The notes: generated from the letters alone by a model not told the origin. A stretch of 22,500 nt of DNA from Priapulus caudatus (GCF_000485595.1 NW_014577192.1:214315-236814); one strand, 5' to 3'; shown: positions 11,271 through 19,297, numbered from the stretch's first letter. Translations and numbers: made by a program.

Positions 11271-11814
11271 CTTTCTCTTTCTCTCTTTCTTTTTCTCTCT
11301 CTCTCTATTTCTTTATCGCACACCCTATAGACACACCCGTTATGAATATTCCCGCTTGCCCGGCGCCTGTCACCGTTCTCTACTCTATCCATCTTTCATT
11401 CCCGTTCTCTCTCTCGCGCTCTCTCTCGCTCTCTCTATCTCTCGCGCACGCTCTTTCTCTCTCTCTCGCTTATTTTTCTCATTTGTTTGCATTTTCTGCC
11501 GTACTTTACGCCGATACTTTCACCTTCTTCCAGGTCATATTGATCCGATACTCTTCCCCCCGTCCGACAGCGACGGTAATGTAGTCGTCGGCCAGCAAAT
11601 CCATCCCACGGAGCACGAATTCGATCCGCAAAACAGCTTTGTCGGCGAGCTGAGCGACCTAAACGTCTTCAACTCGCTGCTGACGCGCTTCGACGTGGCG
11701 ACGTTGCGCTCCACATGCAAGTCCGGCGCCGGCGATCTCGCCAGTTGGTTCGACTTTAGAGCGGGCGTGCGCGGTGCCGTCCGTGTGCACCAACCGTCGG
11801 CTCTGTGCCAGTGA
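7561..11814 (+). CDS. Secreted chitin-binding / pentraxin-LamG-like protein (seven-exon gene model)
   Basis: Spliced model join(7561-7657, 8487-8834, 9190-9663, 9948-10073, 10529-10664, 11083-11198, 11534-11814). It totals 1578 nt, an exact multiple of three, giving about 525 residues and TGA at 11812-11814. Every intron is GT-AG; introns 1-4 and 6 are phase 1 and intron 5 is phase 2. Domain order is signal peptide, two CBM14/peritrophin-A chitin-binding domains, an Asp-Ala-Ala-Thr repeat linker, then about 219 residues resembling a pentraxin/laminin-G jelly roll. Known for the families: CBM14 binds chitin in secreted matrices, and pentraxin/LamG folds bind ligands such as glycans. Inference: an extracellular matrix or immune protein tethered to chitin. 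Mollusc Pif-type shell proteins also combine CBM14 with LamG but carry a VWA domain, which is not seen here. The start codon and exon 5 are the weak points. No TATA box or clear promoter was recognised. Confidence 0.82.
7658..8486 (+). other. Intron 1 with GTC, CA, CT and ACT microsatellites
   Basis: This phase-1 GT-AG intron contains four simple repeats. A degenerate (GTC/GTT)n tract lies at about 7690-7870, (CA)n at 7871-7956, (CT)n at 7957-8001 and (ACT)n at about 8173-8277. No coding sequence is evident in it. Confidence 0.75.
8487..8834 (+). CDS. Exon 2: chitin-binding domain 1 (CBM14/peritrophin-A) plus Thr/Met/Glu-rich linker
   Basis: The acceptor TTTTTGCAG ends at 8486 and the donor GTAAGC starts at 8835; both are phase 1. 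The translation begins DPCNSEYGCEADGS and contains DPSDCRYFIICEN, then ACPNGLVYRQETNLCDW and a closing AICNCGE. The Cys-Arg-Tyr-Phe segment, the C-P-x-G-L-x-Y stretch and the six core cysteines are the hallmark of type-2 chitin-binding domains, which are extracellular and disulfide-bonded. Two extra cysteines, one near the start and one in CNCGE, give eight and match domain 2. The remaining about 45 residues are low complexity, rich in Thr, Met and Glu, encoded by ACG/ATG/GAG-type triplets, and act as a spacer. Confidence 0.9.
8835..9189 (+). other. Intron 2 of the chitin-binding gene
   Basis: This 355-bp phase-1 intron runs from GTAAGC to ...TTTAG. It is AT-rich with pyrimidine-rich stretches and no notable repeat, and lies between the two chitin-binding-domain exons. 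Confidence 0.7.
9190..9663 (+). CDS. Exon 3: chitin-binding domain 2 (CBM14) plus DAAT-repeat linker
   Basis: The acceptor ...TATTTAG ends at 9189 and the donor GTATGT starts at 9664; both are phase 1. The exon opens PSCDTQAVCTEDGNIADPAD, then CRYFIMCAHVG, FCGANLVYDPAVDACAY and RCKCGEYD. It has the same eight-cysteine spacing as exon 2, so the two exons look like a tandem exon duplication. The domain is followed at about 9435-9596 by 13-14 copies of a DAAT tetrapeptide, then a Ser/Thr/Pro-rich stretch ending PDPQPLIP. The linker is acidic and Thr-rich and could be O-glycosylated (inference). The same-frame extension upstream of 9190 has no domain similarity and is taken as intron. Confidence 0.9.
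9435..9596 (+). repeat. Coding 12-bp minisatellite (Asp-Ala-Ala-Thr repeats)
   Basis: Tandem 12-nt units, mostly GACGCAGCCACC, encode 13-14 DAAT tetrapeptides with a few variants (DATT, DAAS). The period is a multiple of three, so copy-number changes keep the frame. Synonymous variation is visible (GCA/GCT/GCG, ACC/ACT, GAC/GAT), so the array is not a recent perfect expansion. It forms the linker between chitin-binding domain 2 and the pentraxin-like domain. Confidence 0.9.
9948..10073 (+). CDS. Exon 4: first strands of pentraxin/LamG-like domain
   Basis: The acceptor CGCGCAG ends at 9947 and the donor GTAAGC starts at 10074; both are phase 1. The translation reads GLPGSWSSYDLQFTRQSTED then YVHFVLSSPSPTFTISFWLR and TT. 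The pattern 'DYV.F.L..P...FTISFWLRT' matches the opening strands of pentraxin and LamG-type concanavalin-like folds, where an aromatic-rich strand follows a short loop. In classical pentraxins the strand corresponding to FTISFW carries a cysteine; here it is Ser. The following intron begins with a CA/CG-rich microsatellite. Confidence 0.78.
10074..10528 (+). other. Intron 4 with CA/CG microsatellite
   Basis: The intron begins GTAAGC and immediately enters an alternating CA/CG tract (about 10079-10204). The 3' boundary depends on which exon 5 acceptor is used. An open frame from 10382 joins exon 5 in frame, so part of this interval could be exonic. Confidence 0.5.
10529..10664 (+). CDS. Exon 5 (least certain): middle of pentraxin/LamG-like domain
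   Basis: A coding piece is required here because exon 4 ends in phase 1 and exon 6 starts in phase 2, and about 40 residues of the fold are missing between them. The open frame ending at donor GTGAGT (10665) in phase 2 fits both sides. It reads VKLLTDTTPSPRRLTVISLR, IWERMLSLGLVDDTLQLLCD and TSGT, with strand-like alternating hydrophobics. Three in-frame acceptors are possible: AG ending at 10528 (used), at 10546 (six residues shorter) or at 10381 (about 49 residues longer). None has a strong pyrimidine tract. The two short versions give a domain of normal length; the long one would exceed it. Confidence 0.55.
11083..11198 (+). CDS. Exon 6: core strand of pentraxin/LamG-like domain
   Basis: The acceptor TTTTTCCTCAG ends at 11082 with a good pyrimidine tract, entering in phase 2. 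The donor GTAAGT starts at 11199, leaving in phase 1. The translation includes IPAPMLRDGHWHLVAFTGN and FELYIDGSIPFMI. The combination 'L-R-D-G-x-W-H-x-V-x-F ... L-Y-x-D-G' is the most recognisable core motif of LamG/pentraxin folds. Where pentraxins normally have Cys after the Trp-His pair (H-x-C-x-[ST]-W), this protein has Ala-Phe. The intron that follows carries a CT-rich microsatellite. Confidence 0.85.
11199..11533 (+). other. Intron 6 with CT-rich tracts
   Basis: This phase-1 intron holds (CT)n at about 11226-11310 and a second CT/CG-interrupted tract at 11399-11470 before the acceptor. The pyrimidine-rich strand makes open frames here meaningless. Confidence 0.7.
11534..11814 (+). CDS. 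Exon 7: C-terminal half of pentraxin/LamG-like domain and stop
   Basis: The acceptor CTTCTTCCAG ends at 11533 in phase 1. The translation starts HIDPILFPPSDSDGNVVVGQ and contains FDPQNSFVGELSDLNVFNSL, then LTRFDVATLRSTC and GDLASWFDF, ending VRVHQPSALCQ. The order 'GQ..., F-D-x-x-Q/N-x-F-V-G-E-L, x-N-V-(W/F)-x-x-x-L, ...C...G-x-L-x-S-W' follows the C-terminal half of pentraxins closely. The calcium-ligand positions differ (see findings). The stop codon TGA at 11812-11814 is also the first three bases of a 35-bp tandem repeat. Confidence 0.9.
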
Positions 11815-12170
11815 GCGCGCGTGCAACAACCGTTGGCAATTTAACGTGACTGCGCGTGCAACAACCGTTGGTAATTTAACGTGACTGAACATGCAACAAC
11901 CGCTGGCATTTTAACGTGACTGCACATGCAACAACCGCTAGCAATTTAACGTGACTGAGCGTGAAAGAACCGTTGGCAATTTAACGTGACTGCGTGTGCA
12001 ACAACCGTTGGTAATTTAACGTGACTGGACATGCAACAACCGCTGGCAATTTAACGTGACTGGACATGCAACAACCGTTGGCAATTTAACGTGACTGCGC
12101 GTGCAAAAACCGTTGGTAATTTAACGTGACTGCACATGCAACAACCGTTGGCAATTTAACGTGACTGCAC
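11812..12170 (+). repeat. 35-bp minisatellite, array 1 (3' flank of the gene)
   Basis: Ten full 35-bp units run in register from 11812 to 12161 (consensus TGACTGCACATGCAACAACC then GYTGGCAATTTAACG). A 9-bp start of an eleventh (TGACTGCAC) follows, then sequence switches to module B. The gene's stop codon is the first three bases of unit 1, so the array begins exactly at the end of the coding sequence and probably lies in the 3' UTR. Units vary at GCGCGTG/GCACATG and CCGTTGG/CCGCTGG. Confidence 0.95.
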
Positions 12171-13490
12171 ACGAAGTATTTGCTAGTCTAGTACTGGAGA
12201 AATTAGCGTTTGGATGCGCATTGTGAGCCTTTAAACGCGTGGTTTTATGAGCGAGCTGTCGGATAGCGGGCACGAGGCATTTCTTTTCGCGGTTGATCAT
12301 GAAACGCGATGTAATTGGCGCGTTTTCATCGCTTCAAGCATAGAGATACTGACATTTTAACGTGTTCAAAGCGCGGGATGGAGGACGTATTTAGTTTTAA
12401 CGTGCTTGGGGCAACTAAGCGAGTGGGTTCTTAAATTCAGAGCCGTTTCATGGCACACCCGTGGCGATAGACTAGCTTTTATCGCTGACCCTGTCAGGAA
12501 ACGCACGCACGCACACTCCCACGAGCGTCATTGCAAATTGCATGCGCGTCCATGACAGAGTAAGCTCCTTCACCTCTACCCACACACGGCGCTCGCCGAC
12601 ACGTCAATCGTTGAACACACTCCACGTCCCTTTCTTCGGCAGCCAGCTAACACCCGTGTATCACTCGTCTAAACATCTCGCATTTCTACTGCTGCGCGGG
12701 GTTTTGTCGCACCGTAACGAACAACAACAACATCAGCAGCAGCAGCAGCGACAGCAGCAGCGACAGCAGCAACAACAACAGCAGCAGCAGCAACAGCAGC
12801 AACAGCAACAACAACAACACCAGCAGCAGCAGCAACAGCAGCAGCAGCAACAGCAACAACAACAACAGCAGCAGCAACAACAACGGCAGCAGCAGCACCG
12901 ACAGCAGCAGCAACAACAACAATGGCAACACCTCCAACGACGACGACGGCGACGACGACGATGACGGTGTCGTGTCGCTGCGCGCAGCTTCCCACCGTAA
13001 CCGCTTGTAATTGCTACCACAGCGAGGCAGCAAACCCAAACGTCGTCGTCTGCAGCGACGCGCACACGCTCCGGTTCGCTTCCGGCGACATTTTTCCCCT
13101 CGCTGAAACGCGACGAGCGGTAAACAGACGACAATATATTAATCGCTGTGTCAACTCATTGGTCGTCTGCGGCGTGCTGCATAGGTTGGCTGATGAACAC
13201 TCGAACCACAATCGAGATGGCCGCCATCTTTGTATTTGTAGTAATTAATACCGGCCATGCGATTCGGCAAGACCAACACATAACACATTCTCTGATTGGT
13301 TGCTTCAGATTTCGCATTTCGCATTTCGCATTTCGCATGAGCCTTCTGGGCTTTCGTAACAACCAGCTTCAGCTGCTGCCGTGTGTGCGGCATCGTCGTC
13401 GCTGCTAGCAACGCAATGATTCACAAAATGCAGCCACGTTATTATAAACCACCGCACTAAACCACAGAAACTAATATTTTATATCTAACA
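12170..13490 (+). repeat. Module B, copy 1
   Basis: About 1.32 kb aligning in direct orientation with 19899-21230. It contains a Gln-codon-like (CAG/CAA)n tract at 12719-12925, a (GAC/ACG) tract at 12936-12962, inverted CCAAT boxes at 13158 and 13295, a YY1-like GCCGCCATCTT at 13220, and an 8-bp TTTCGCA-type tandem near 13313-13337. No recognised coding domain. A peptide, ACNCYHS...NVVVCSDA (about 13000-13065), is readable in both copies but lies between stretches that change frame. Its role is unknown. Confidence 0.85.
12719..12925. repeat. (CAG/CAA)n trinucleotide tract
   Basis: A mixture of CAG and CAA with CGA/CAC/CGG interruptions. Read in one frame it gives a Gln-rich stretch, in others poly-Ala/Val or poly-Leu/Cys, so open frames in this interval are not evidence of a gene. 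The matching tract in the other copy of module B differs in length and carries extra single bases that shift frame. Confidence 0.92.
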
Positions 13491-13965
13491 ATCGCCATGT
13501 TAGCGTCATGTAAACACCGCTATGTTAGCCTCATATAACTACCGTTATGTTAGCGTCATCTAACATCTGCTATGTTAGCGTCATATTACTACCGCTATGT
13601 TAGCGTCATATAACCACCGCTATGTTAGCGTCATCTAACTACCGCCATGTTAGCGTCATCTAACATCTGTTATGTTAGCGTCATCTAATCTCGCTATGTT
13701 AGCGTCATATAACTACCGTTATGTTGGCATCTGCTATGTTAGCGTCATATAACAACCGTTATGTTAGCGTCATCTAACCACCGCTGTGTTAGCGTCATAT
13801 AACTATCGCTATTTTAGCGTCCTCTAACCACTGTTATGTTAGCGTCACCTAACCACCGCTATGTTAGCGTCATATAACTACCGCTATGTTAGCGTCATAT
13901 AACTACCGCTATGTTAGCGTCATATAACTACCGCTATGTTAGCGTCATATAACTACCGCTATGTA
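13491..13965. repeat. 25-bp satellite, array 1
   Basis: About 19 tandem units of ACCGCTATGTTAGCGTCATATAACT (25 bp). Variants include CATCTAACATCTG, CATCTAACC and CATATTACT, plus one truncated unit near 13724. The order of variants in the first units matches that in the array at 21231 onward, so the arrays were copied together with module B. The last units before 13965 are nearly identical to each other. Confidence 0.95.
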
Positions 13966-14020
13966 GCAGACACACGTAACACGCACGCACGCACTCATAC
14001 ACGCACGCACGCACTCACAT

Positions 14021-14087
<67 letters not shown>

Positions 14088-15167
14088 CGCGCGCGCGCGC
14101 ACACACGTATCCACGAGGTTTCAGCGAGCAAGCTGTGAGCGCTAATCACATTCACCAATGAACTTGTTTCGCTGCATTTCAGTTAATCATGGATCGCGCC
14201 GCCTCACTATCGCGTCTGCTAATGATACCAGCACGCACGCACATGCACTCACGCGCGCATGCACACCCGCACGCACGCACGCACGCACACGCATGCACGC
14301 ACGCACACGCATGCACGCACGCACACACACTCACGCACTCACGCAGGCACGCACACATGCGCGCAATACACTCACGCGCGCACATACACTCACGCACGTA
14401 CGCACACTCACGCATGCACGCACACACGCGCGTATATACACTCACGCACGCACGCGCGCACATACACTCATGAACGAACGCACGCGCGCGCGTAGATACA
14501 GCGGATGATGATCCGTCATAGGAAGGTTACCTGACACAGGTTACGAGTCATAGAATATAAGTAATTATTAATTCGCTGCATTCATCTTTAATTAACTATT
14601 ACGATTTATCAATTACAATGATGAATGATAAATTATACGGATCGGGTGTTCGGCGGAGTGGTTTCTAATAATTATTTGCGCAATTATAATACCATAATAC
14701 GATGCGCTTCAATATATACGACTACGCGTAGGCAGCAGCGGTAATTCGCTGCAGCCTATTGGGTGACGATGTACACACCATATATAGCTATTTAGAGTAA
14801 CGTCACACTTCGGCAATTAACACTGTGAATATAACTATTCGGAAAAGCTTGACCAGAGATCATTATGAAATCTTATACGAAATCATATTCTGAGCGATAG
14901 TACATTAGATAAACCTGCTATTGCTATATAGCGTTAACCATACAGTGATACTAACCATGTGATGTGGTATTTCGGCATTTAGGGTGCAGCTGTGGCTGGC
15001 AGTGGTCTAGATTCAGGCCTGGGCCTAGATTCATCCTTGGTACGTAAGTTACCGTGCCTGCGTGCCTGCGTGCCTGCTTGCAAAACTGCTAACGAATACA
15101 TTTACTACGTAGGTGGAAACTTCCTATTCTGTCATATTTACAAAAACAACAACAACAGCAGAGGCAG

Positions 15168-15202
<35 letters not shown>

Positions 15203-15207
15203 ATAAT

Positions 15208-15263
<56 letters not shown>

Positions 15264-17080
15264 CGAGCATTTAATAATGAGCAGCCAATATCGGGTATAA
15301 TATCCTGACAAATATTCCCCGTTAAATATTTAGTCGCCATCTCATCAATCATTTCCATTCTGTCAAATTCTAATTTTTTAATGAAGACCACTCCGGATGG
15401 CTGACTGTATGTGAGCATGGACTGCGCTTACGTACATTTTAAATCGGTTCATGATATCGACACGAAGCCGATCACTTTTTTCCTATTCCCGTAATCAGCT
15501 GGCTTTTTCATTGCGACATCGGGAGGACCTTATATCGCGATCCCCCCATAGTTATTCCTAAAAAGGGGGAGGGTCTTCCCTCCAGTTGCAGGTCTGTTAT
15601 CTTTCTTTGATCTGGTTGGATCGAATCGTCACTTGCTTTCGTCATCCCACGCTAATATTTCATGACCCCTCCCCCTCTTTCTACGTTTTCCCGATTAACC
15701 TTATCTTCCAAGCCGGAGAACGCGAACGCTCTTGATTACTCATGCTCCTAGCTGTCTTTAGGAAATGAGATTTTATCTCTATGGGTTACCATGTCGCAGT
15801 GAGGTTACTTTCTCATACGATTATCACCATCTTAACACCCTTCTCTATATTAGACTAAACATTTTTACTACTCAGTTATCAAATTGTCAAGTCCACGATA
15901 TCGTAATCCTTCTAGCAGCATTTCTTTTCTGGGTTTATATATAATAGAATTGGTTTTATTTCTTAAGTATCGACACGCTTATGCTTTTAGTCGAAGGAAA
16001 GTGTTTTTATAGTCATGAAGCGCGACTTTATTCCTTAACGTGGGTCTCACCATGGCTCCATCCATCTCCGTCCTCCAGCATCGCCGATAGCTGGCAAGTT
16101 GTTGTTGTTCTAATGGCATATTCAAGCAAATTTGCAATTCCATTAGTGGAGAGCGTGTGACGGAGCGTTATTTTTCTTGTAAGCTCCGCTCGTTCTCCAG
16201 TCTAATTAAATCCCGCGCGTTTACTATGCCTTTGCTGTCTGTCACGTTTTCGGGAAAAAAATTCATCTTACCGACCGAGACTTTCATTTCGGAGAAGCGC
16301 AGTTGTCAACTCGCCTTGATATCTCGTCATTCATTCATTTCCACTTTCCTCTGCACTCCGTTTACATTTTATATAATATCCGCGTCGAATTAGCTTTGTT
16401 TTGTTAATGGTATTCGTATATCAGACGGTTTTATGTTCATATTGTTGCGTTGTGTTAGTGTTGTATTATGTTTTCTTCACATGCGTCGTAATTTAAATTA
16501 GCAAGTTTTACGATCGCGTGCGCGCGCTGTTTTCGCAGTAGTTACTCGGCAAGGAGAAGTACGCATTGCGATACATACGACACCGATCGGTGACATTCAT
16601 GCATTACGAAATGTACGAGAATCGTGAAATATTTAGCCGTGCAATTTACACGGTTTTATTTTTTTAATGAATCTTTTCAAATTTTACAATTGGTTACGGT
16701 CACAGTTTCGCCGAAAGTGCATTGCCTCAACTGTCGCCTAAATATAACATTGTTCCAAATATCGACGTTGTACGGTTAAAGCCAGTATCGTGGAAAGACG
16801 GCAAGCTGGCTTCGCGAGACGATGTATTAGAAGGACAAGAACTCGACTCGACGGAGTGCTATACCAATAATTAATTATTGTAATTAATGTTACACGCGCA
16901 CGCACGGGCGAACGCGCGAACAGGGGCACGAGCGCATGGACGCACTGACGCGCGCGCGCGCACAGAATTTGAACAGCTACGCGATTAAAGCGGCTCGAAG
17001 CTTGATTGTCTTGATTGTTTTGGATTCATTTCACATCGCTGATTTACTTTGGTCGCCTCAATCCAACCGCTGCCTTTCCT
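13966..17080 (+). repeat. Module A, copy 2
   Basis: Direct duplicate of 1808-5493, beginning within a truncated satellite unit (ATGT|AGCAGACACACG). It ends sharply at 17080, where the 35-bp minisatellite resumes. It is shorter than copy 1 chiefly because the large (CA)n block is nearly missing. Internal simple repeats are (CA)n 14024-14105, CACGCA-type 14230-14495 and CAG/CAA 15164-15259. None of its open frames matches those of copy 1 over length, so it is called non-coding. Confidence 0.88.
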
Positions 17081-17082
17081 AG

Positions 17083-17257
17083 TGACTGCACATGCAACAA
17101 CCGCTGGCAATTTAACGTGACTGCGCGTACAACAACCGTTGGCAATTTAACGTGACTGCACATGCAATAACCGCTGGCAATTTAACGTGACTGAACATGC
17201 AACAACCGCTGGCAATTTAACGTGACTGCACATGCAACAGCCGCTGGCAATTTAACG
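17083..17257 (+). repeat. 35-bp minisatellite, array 2
   Basis: Five units with the same consensus as the array at 11812, starting at 17083, 17118, 17153, 17188 and 17223, then a degenerate partial unit. The partial unit leads into CTGTGCCAGTGAGTGCGC (about 17278-17297), a near copy of the sequence spanning the gene's stop codon at 11803-11820. Confidence 0.95.
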
Positions 17258-17407
17258 TGACTGCATGGACATGCAGCCGCTGTGCCAGTGAGTGCGCATG
17301 CCGACCAACCCAGCGGCATTGTGCGCGTATCTGCGTATGTTCGACGCGGTGTCATCTCGCCGGCGGTAATTTTGTCGTTGACGCCTGTGTGTGCATGTGC
17401 CTGTATG

Positions 17408-17409
<2 letters not shown>

Positions 17410-17444
<35 letters not shown>
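17410..17444. repeat. (TA)n microsatellite
   Basis: TA dinucleotides in an otherwise unique stretch from 17298 to about 18245. That stretch shows no recognisable gene; a second short TA run lies at about 17632-17645. Confidence 0.9.
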
Positions 17445-17447
<3 letters not shown>

Positions 17448-17705
17448 ATATGGCCAATATTTCCTCCTCTATACTATAGAAATGCGCAGTAATCCGATGC
17501 ACATAACTGCGACGCTGTGTTTGCGTGCAATTAACAAAGACGCTCAAAGATGAGCATGCAGATAATTAAAATTTGTTTTCCGTTGCGATGACGACGTTGA
17601 CGGTGAAATTAGATTTCCGTATTTTGCTCTAATATATATATATATGTAATCGATTAACAGTCCGCTATGTGATTTCTAACCTTTGTTATTCTACGAAAAT
17701 GTTAT

Positions 17706-17711
17706 AATAAA
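17706..17711 (+). promoter_or_regulatory. Possible poly(A) signal AATAAA
   Basis: An AATAAA in an AT-rich context is the first clear + strand canonical signal I find in the unique DNA downstream of the chitin-binding gene. If the 4.9-kb composite (12170-17080) is an insertion, this would have lain about 1 kb past the stop codon in the uninterrupted gene and could be its original signal. This is inference only. Confidence 0.25.
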
Positions 17712-18049
17712 AAACCGTTTCTGAACTATGTGAATTATTTATCCTATTTATGGGATTGCGGTCCACTTGTATTGATTAGCAACGCGCATATGTAAAGCCC
17801 CTGCGCAAACAATATCATTCGGCCATCGTATCAACTCCTCGCATGCCAATAGCGAGAGATCGAATCGGGTCATGTCCCACCATGGAGCAATATCAATCTC
17901 GTAAAGCGCGATGCCCTAAATTTACAATTCGTCGTCAATGATCAAATGAAGCCATCACGGCGATCCGGCTCGACCATAACTTCTTTTCGTTTTATTGCGT
18001 TCCCTGCTGCCGATGAGCGCAGCTCCAGCTCTTGCTCCCCGCGACTAGA

Positions 18050-18102
18050 TGACTCATCCACACGGCCCTCTACCATTCACGTACGGCGTGACTGTGACGT
18101 CA
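18050..18102. promoter_or_regulatory. AP-1-like TGACTCA and CRE-like TGACGTCA sites
   Basis: TGACTCA at 18050-18056 and the perfect palindrome TGACGTCA at 18095-18102 lie 39 bp apart in unique, moderately GC-rich DNA. These are consensus AP-1 and CREB/ATF sites, but no adjacent gene was recognised, so function is speculative. Confidence 0.2.
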
Positions 18103-18245
18103 TTAAAACCGCGGCTGCGCGCAGACGCCGGTGCGAGGCAGGCGACGCGCGTTTTTCCAGCGGCCCGTTATTAGTTGGCTCGCATGCAATCAGGCGCTAA
18201 TAGATGGAGCATGTGCTAGAATTGACGTGAGCGAGCCGCCGCCGA

Positions 18246-18246
<1 letters not shown>

Positions 18247-18277
<31 letters not shown>

Positions 18278-18278
18278 A
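18247..18278. repeat. (CTG)n microsatellite
   Basis: About ten CTG triplets in unique sequence, read as poly-Leu or poly-Ser/Gln/Ala depending on frame. No gene model uses it. Confidence 0.9.
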
Positions 18279-18389
18279 TAGTGGAACTGCTGCAAAGACA
18301 CAGGCTGCGAGGCACGCAGCGCGCATCGCCTCGGCGCAGTGACAGCAGACGAGAGTGTTTGTCTGCTGAAGCCCGCGCGTGAAGCCCGG

Positions 18390-18950
18390 CCACGCACGAC
18401 GAGTCACGCACGGACACACGCATGGATGTACGCACGGACGCACGCACGGACGCACAGCACGGACGCACGCACGGAGTCACGCACGGACGCACGCACGGAC
18501 ACACGCACGGGTGCACGCACGGACGCACGCACGGACGCACGCACGACGCGCACGCACGACGGCACGCCACGAGGTTACGCACGGACACACGACGGGTGCA
18601 CGCACGGACGCACGCACGGACGCACGCACGTACGCACGCATGGAGTCACGCACACGGGACGCACGCACGGAGTCACGCACGGACGCATGCACGGACAGCG
18701 CCACGGACGCACGCACGGACGCACCCACAGAGTCACGCACGGACGCACGCAGACGCACGCATGAGCACGCACGACGCACGCACGGAGCACGACACGGACA
18801 CACGCACGGACTGCACGCACCGGACACACGCACGTACGCACGCACGTAGGCAAGCAACGGGCGCACGCGCGGAGTCAAGCACGGACGAACGCACGGAGTC
18901 ACGTACGAACACACACACGGACGCACGCACGGACACACGTAGCGGACGGT
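18390..18950. repeat. 12-bp minisatellite, ACGGACGCACGC type, copy 2
   Basis: Same repeat family as at 474-852, with the same GGAGTCACGC and GGGTGCACGC variants, but with many single-base deletions that break the 12-bp register. Long open frames on both strands are produced by the repeat. The sequence 18951-19298 that follows is mainly unique, with an (ACG)n run at 19014-19046 and a short CTG run at 19214-19231, and holds no recognisable gene. Confidence 0.92.
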
Positions 18951-19297
18951 CGCCGGCACGTTTAACGCTGCACGCGTTCGTGAGCGGATGCTGTCTCCAT
19001 CAACCATCATTCATGACGACGACGACGACGACGACGACGACAACGACGATAAATGGTGCTGACGATGATGTATCACGTCAGCGCGTGTAACGACAGCGTC
19101 TGCTCACAGCGTCACCCGATCGGTCTCCGCGATGACGAAATAACAGCCAGAGCTGTCGGTAAACAAGCAGCACACGCCCGCACGCACGCACGCGGCGGCG
19201 GCGCTACACGATGATGCTGCTGCTGCTGTTGCGGGCCAAGCGGAAACCATGGTAATTAGCGACAAGGCGATATTGGGTCGCCTGTCGCTCGCGTGGG

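Noticed and set aside
12542-12964. Possible polyglutamine protein in module B
   Set aside because: The Gln run comes from a (CAG/CAA)n tract that is open in several frames, and the copy at 20395-20742 shifts frame within it. Only a short downstream peptide is shared.
13491-13965. CRISPR-like array (regular repeats)
   Set aside because: The repeats are contiguous 25-bp units with no spacers in an animal genome; this is a satellite.
12170-17080. Autonomous transposon with terminal inverted repeats
   Set aside because: The two ends (CACGAAGTATTTGC and the reverse complement of GCTGCCTTTCCT) do not match each other, and no transposase, integrase, helicase or reverse transcriptase motif is seen. 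Kept only as a composite unit with a possible target duplication.
17946-18200. 84-codon Ser/Arg-rich + strand open frame near CRE/AP-1-like sites
   Set aside because: Short, no recognisable domain, no supporting splice sites or second copy to compare.
18339-19090. Arg/Thr-rich open frames over the second 12-bp minisatellite
   Set aside because: Same repeat artefact as at 442-1173, with frame-breaking indels between units.
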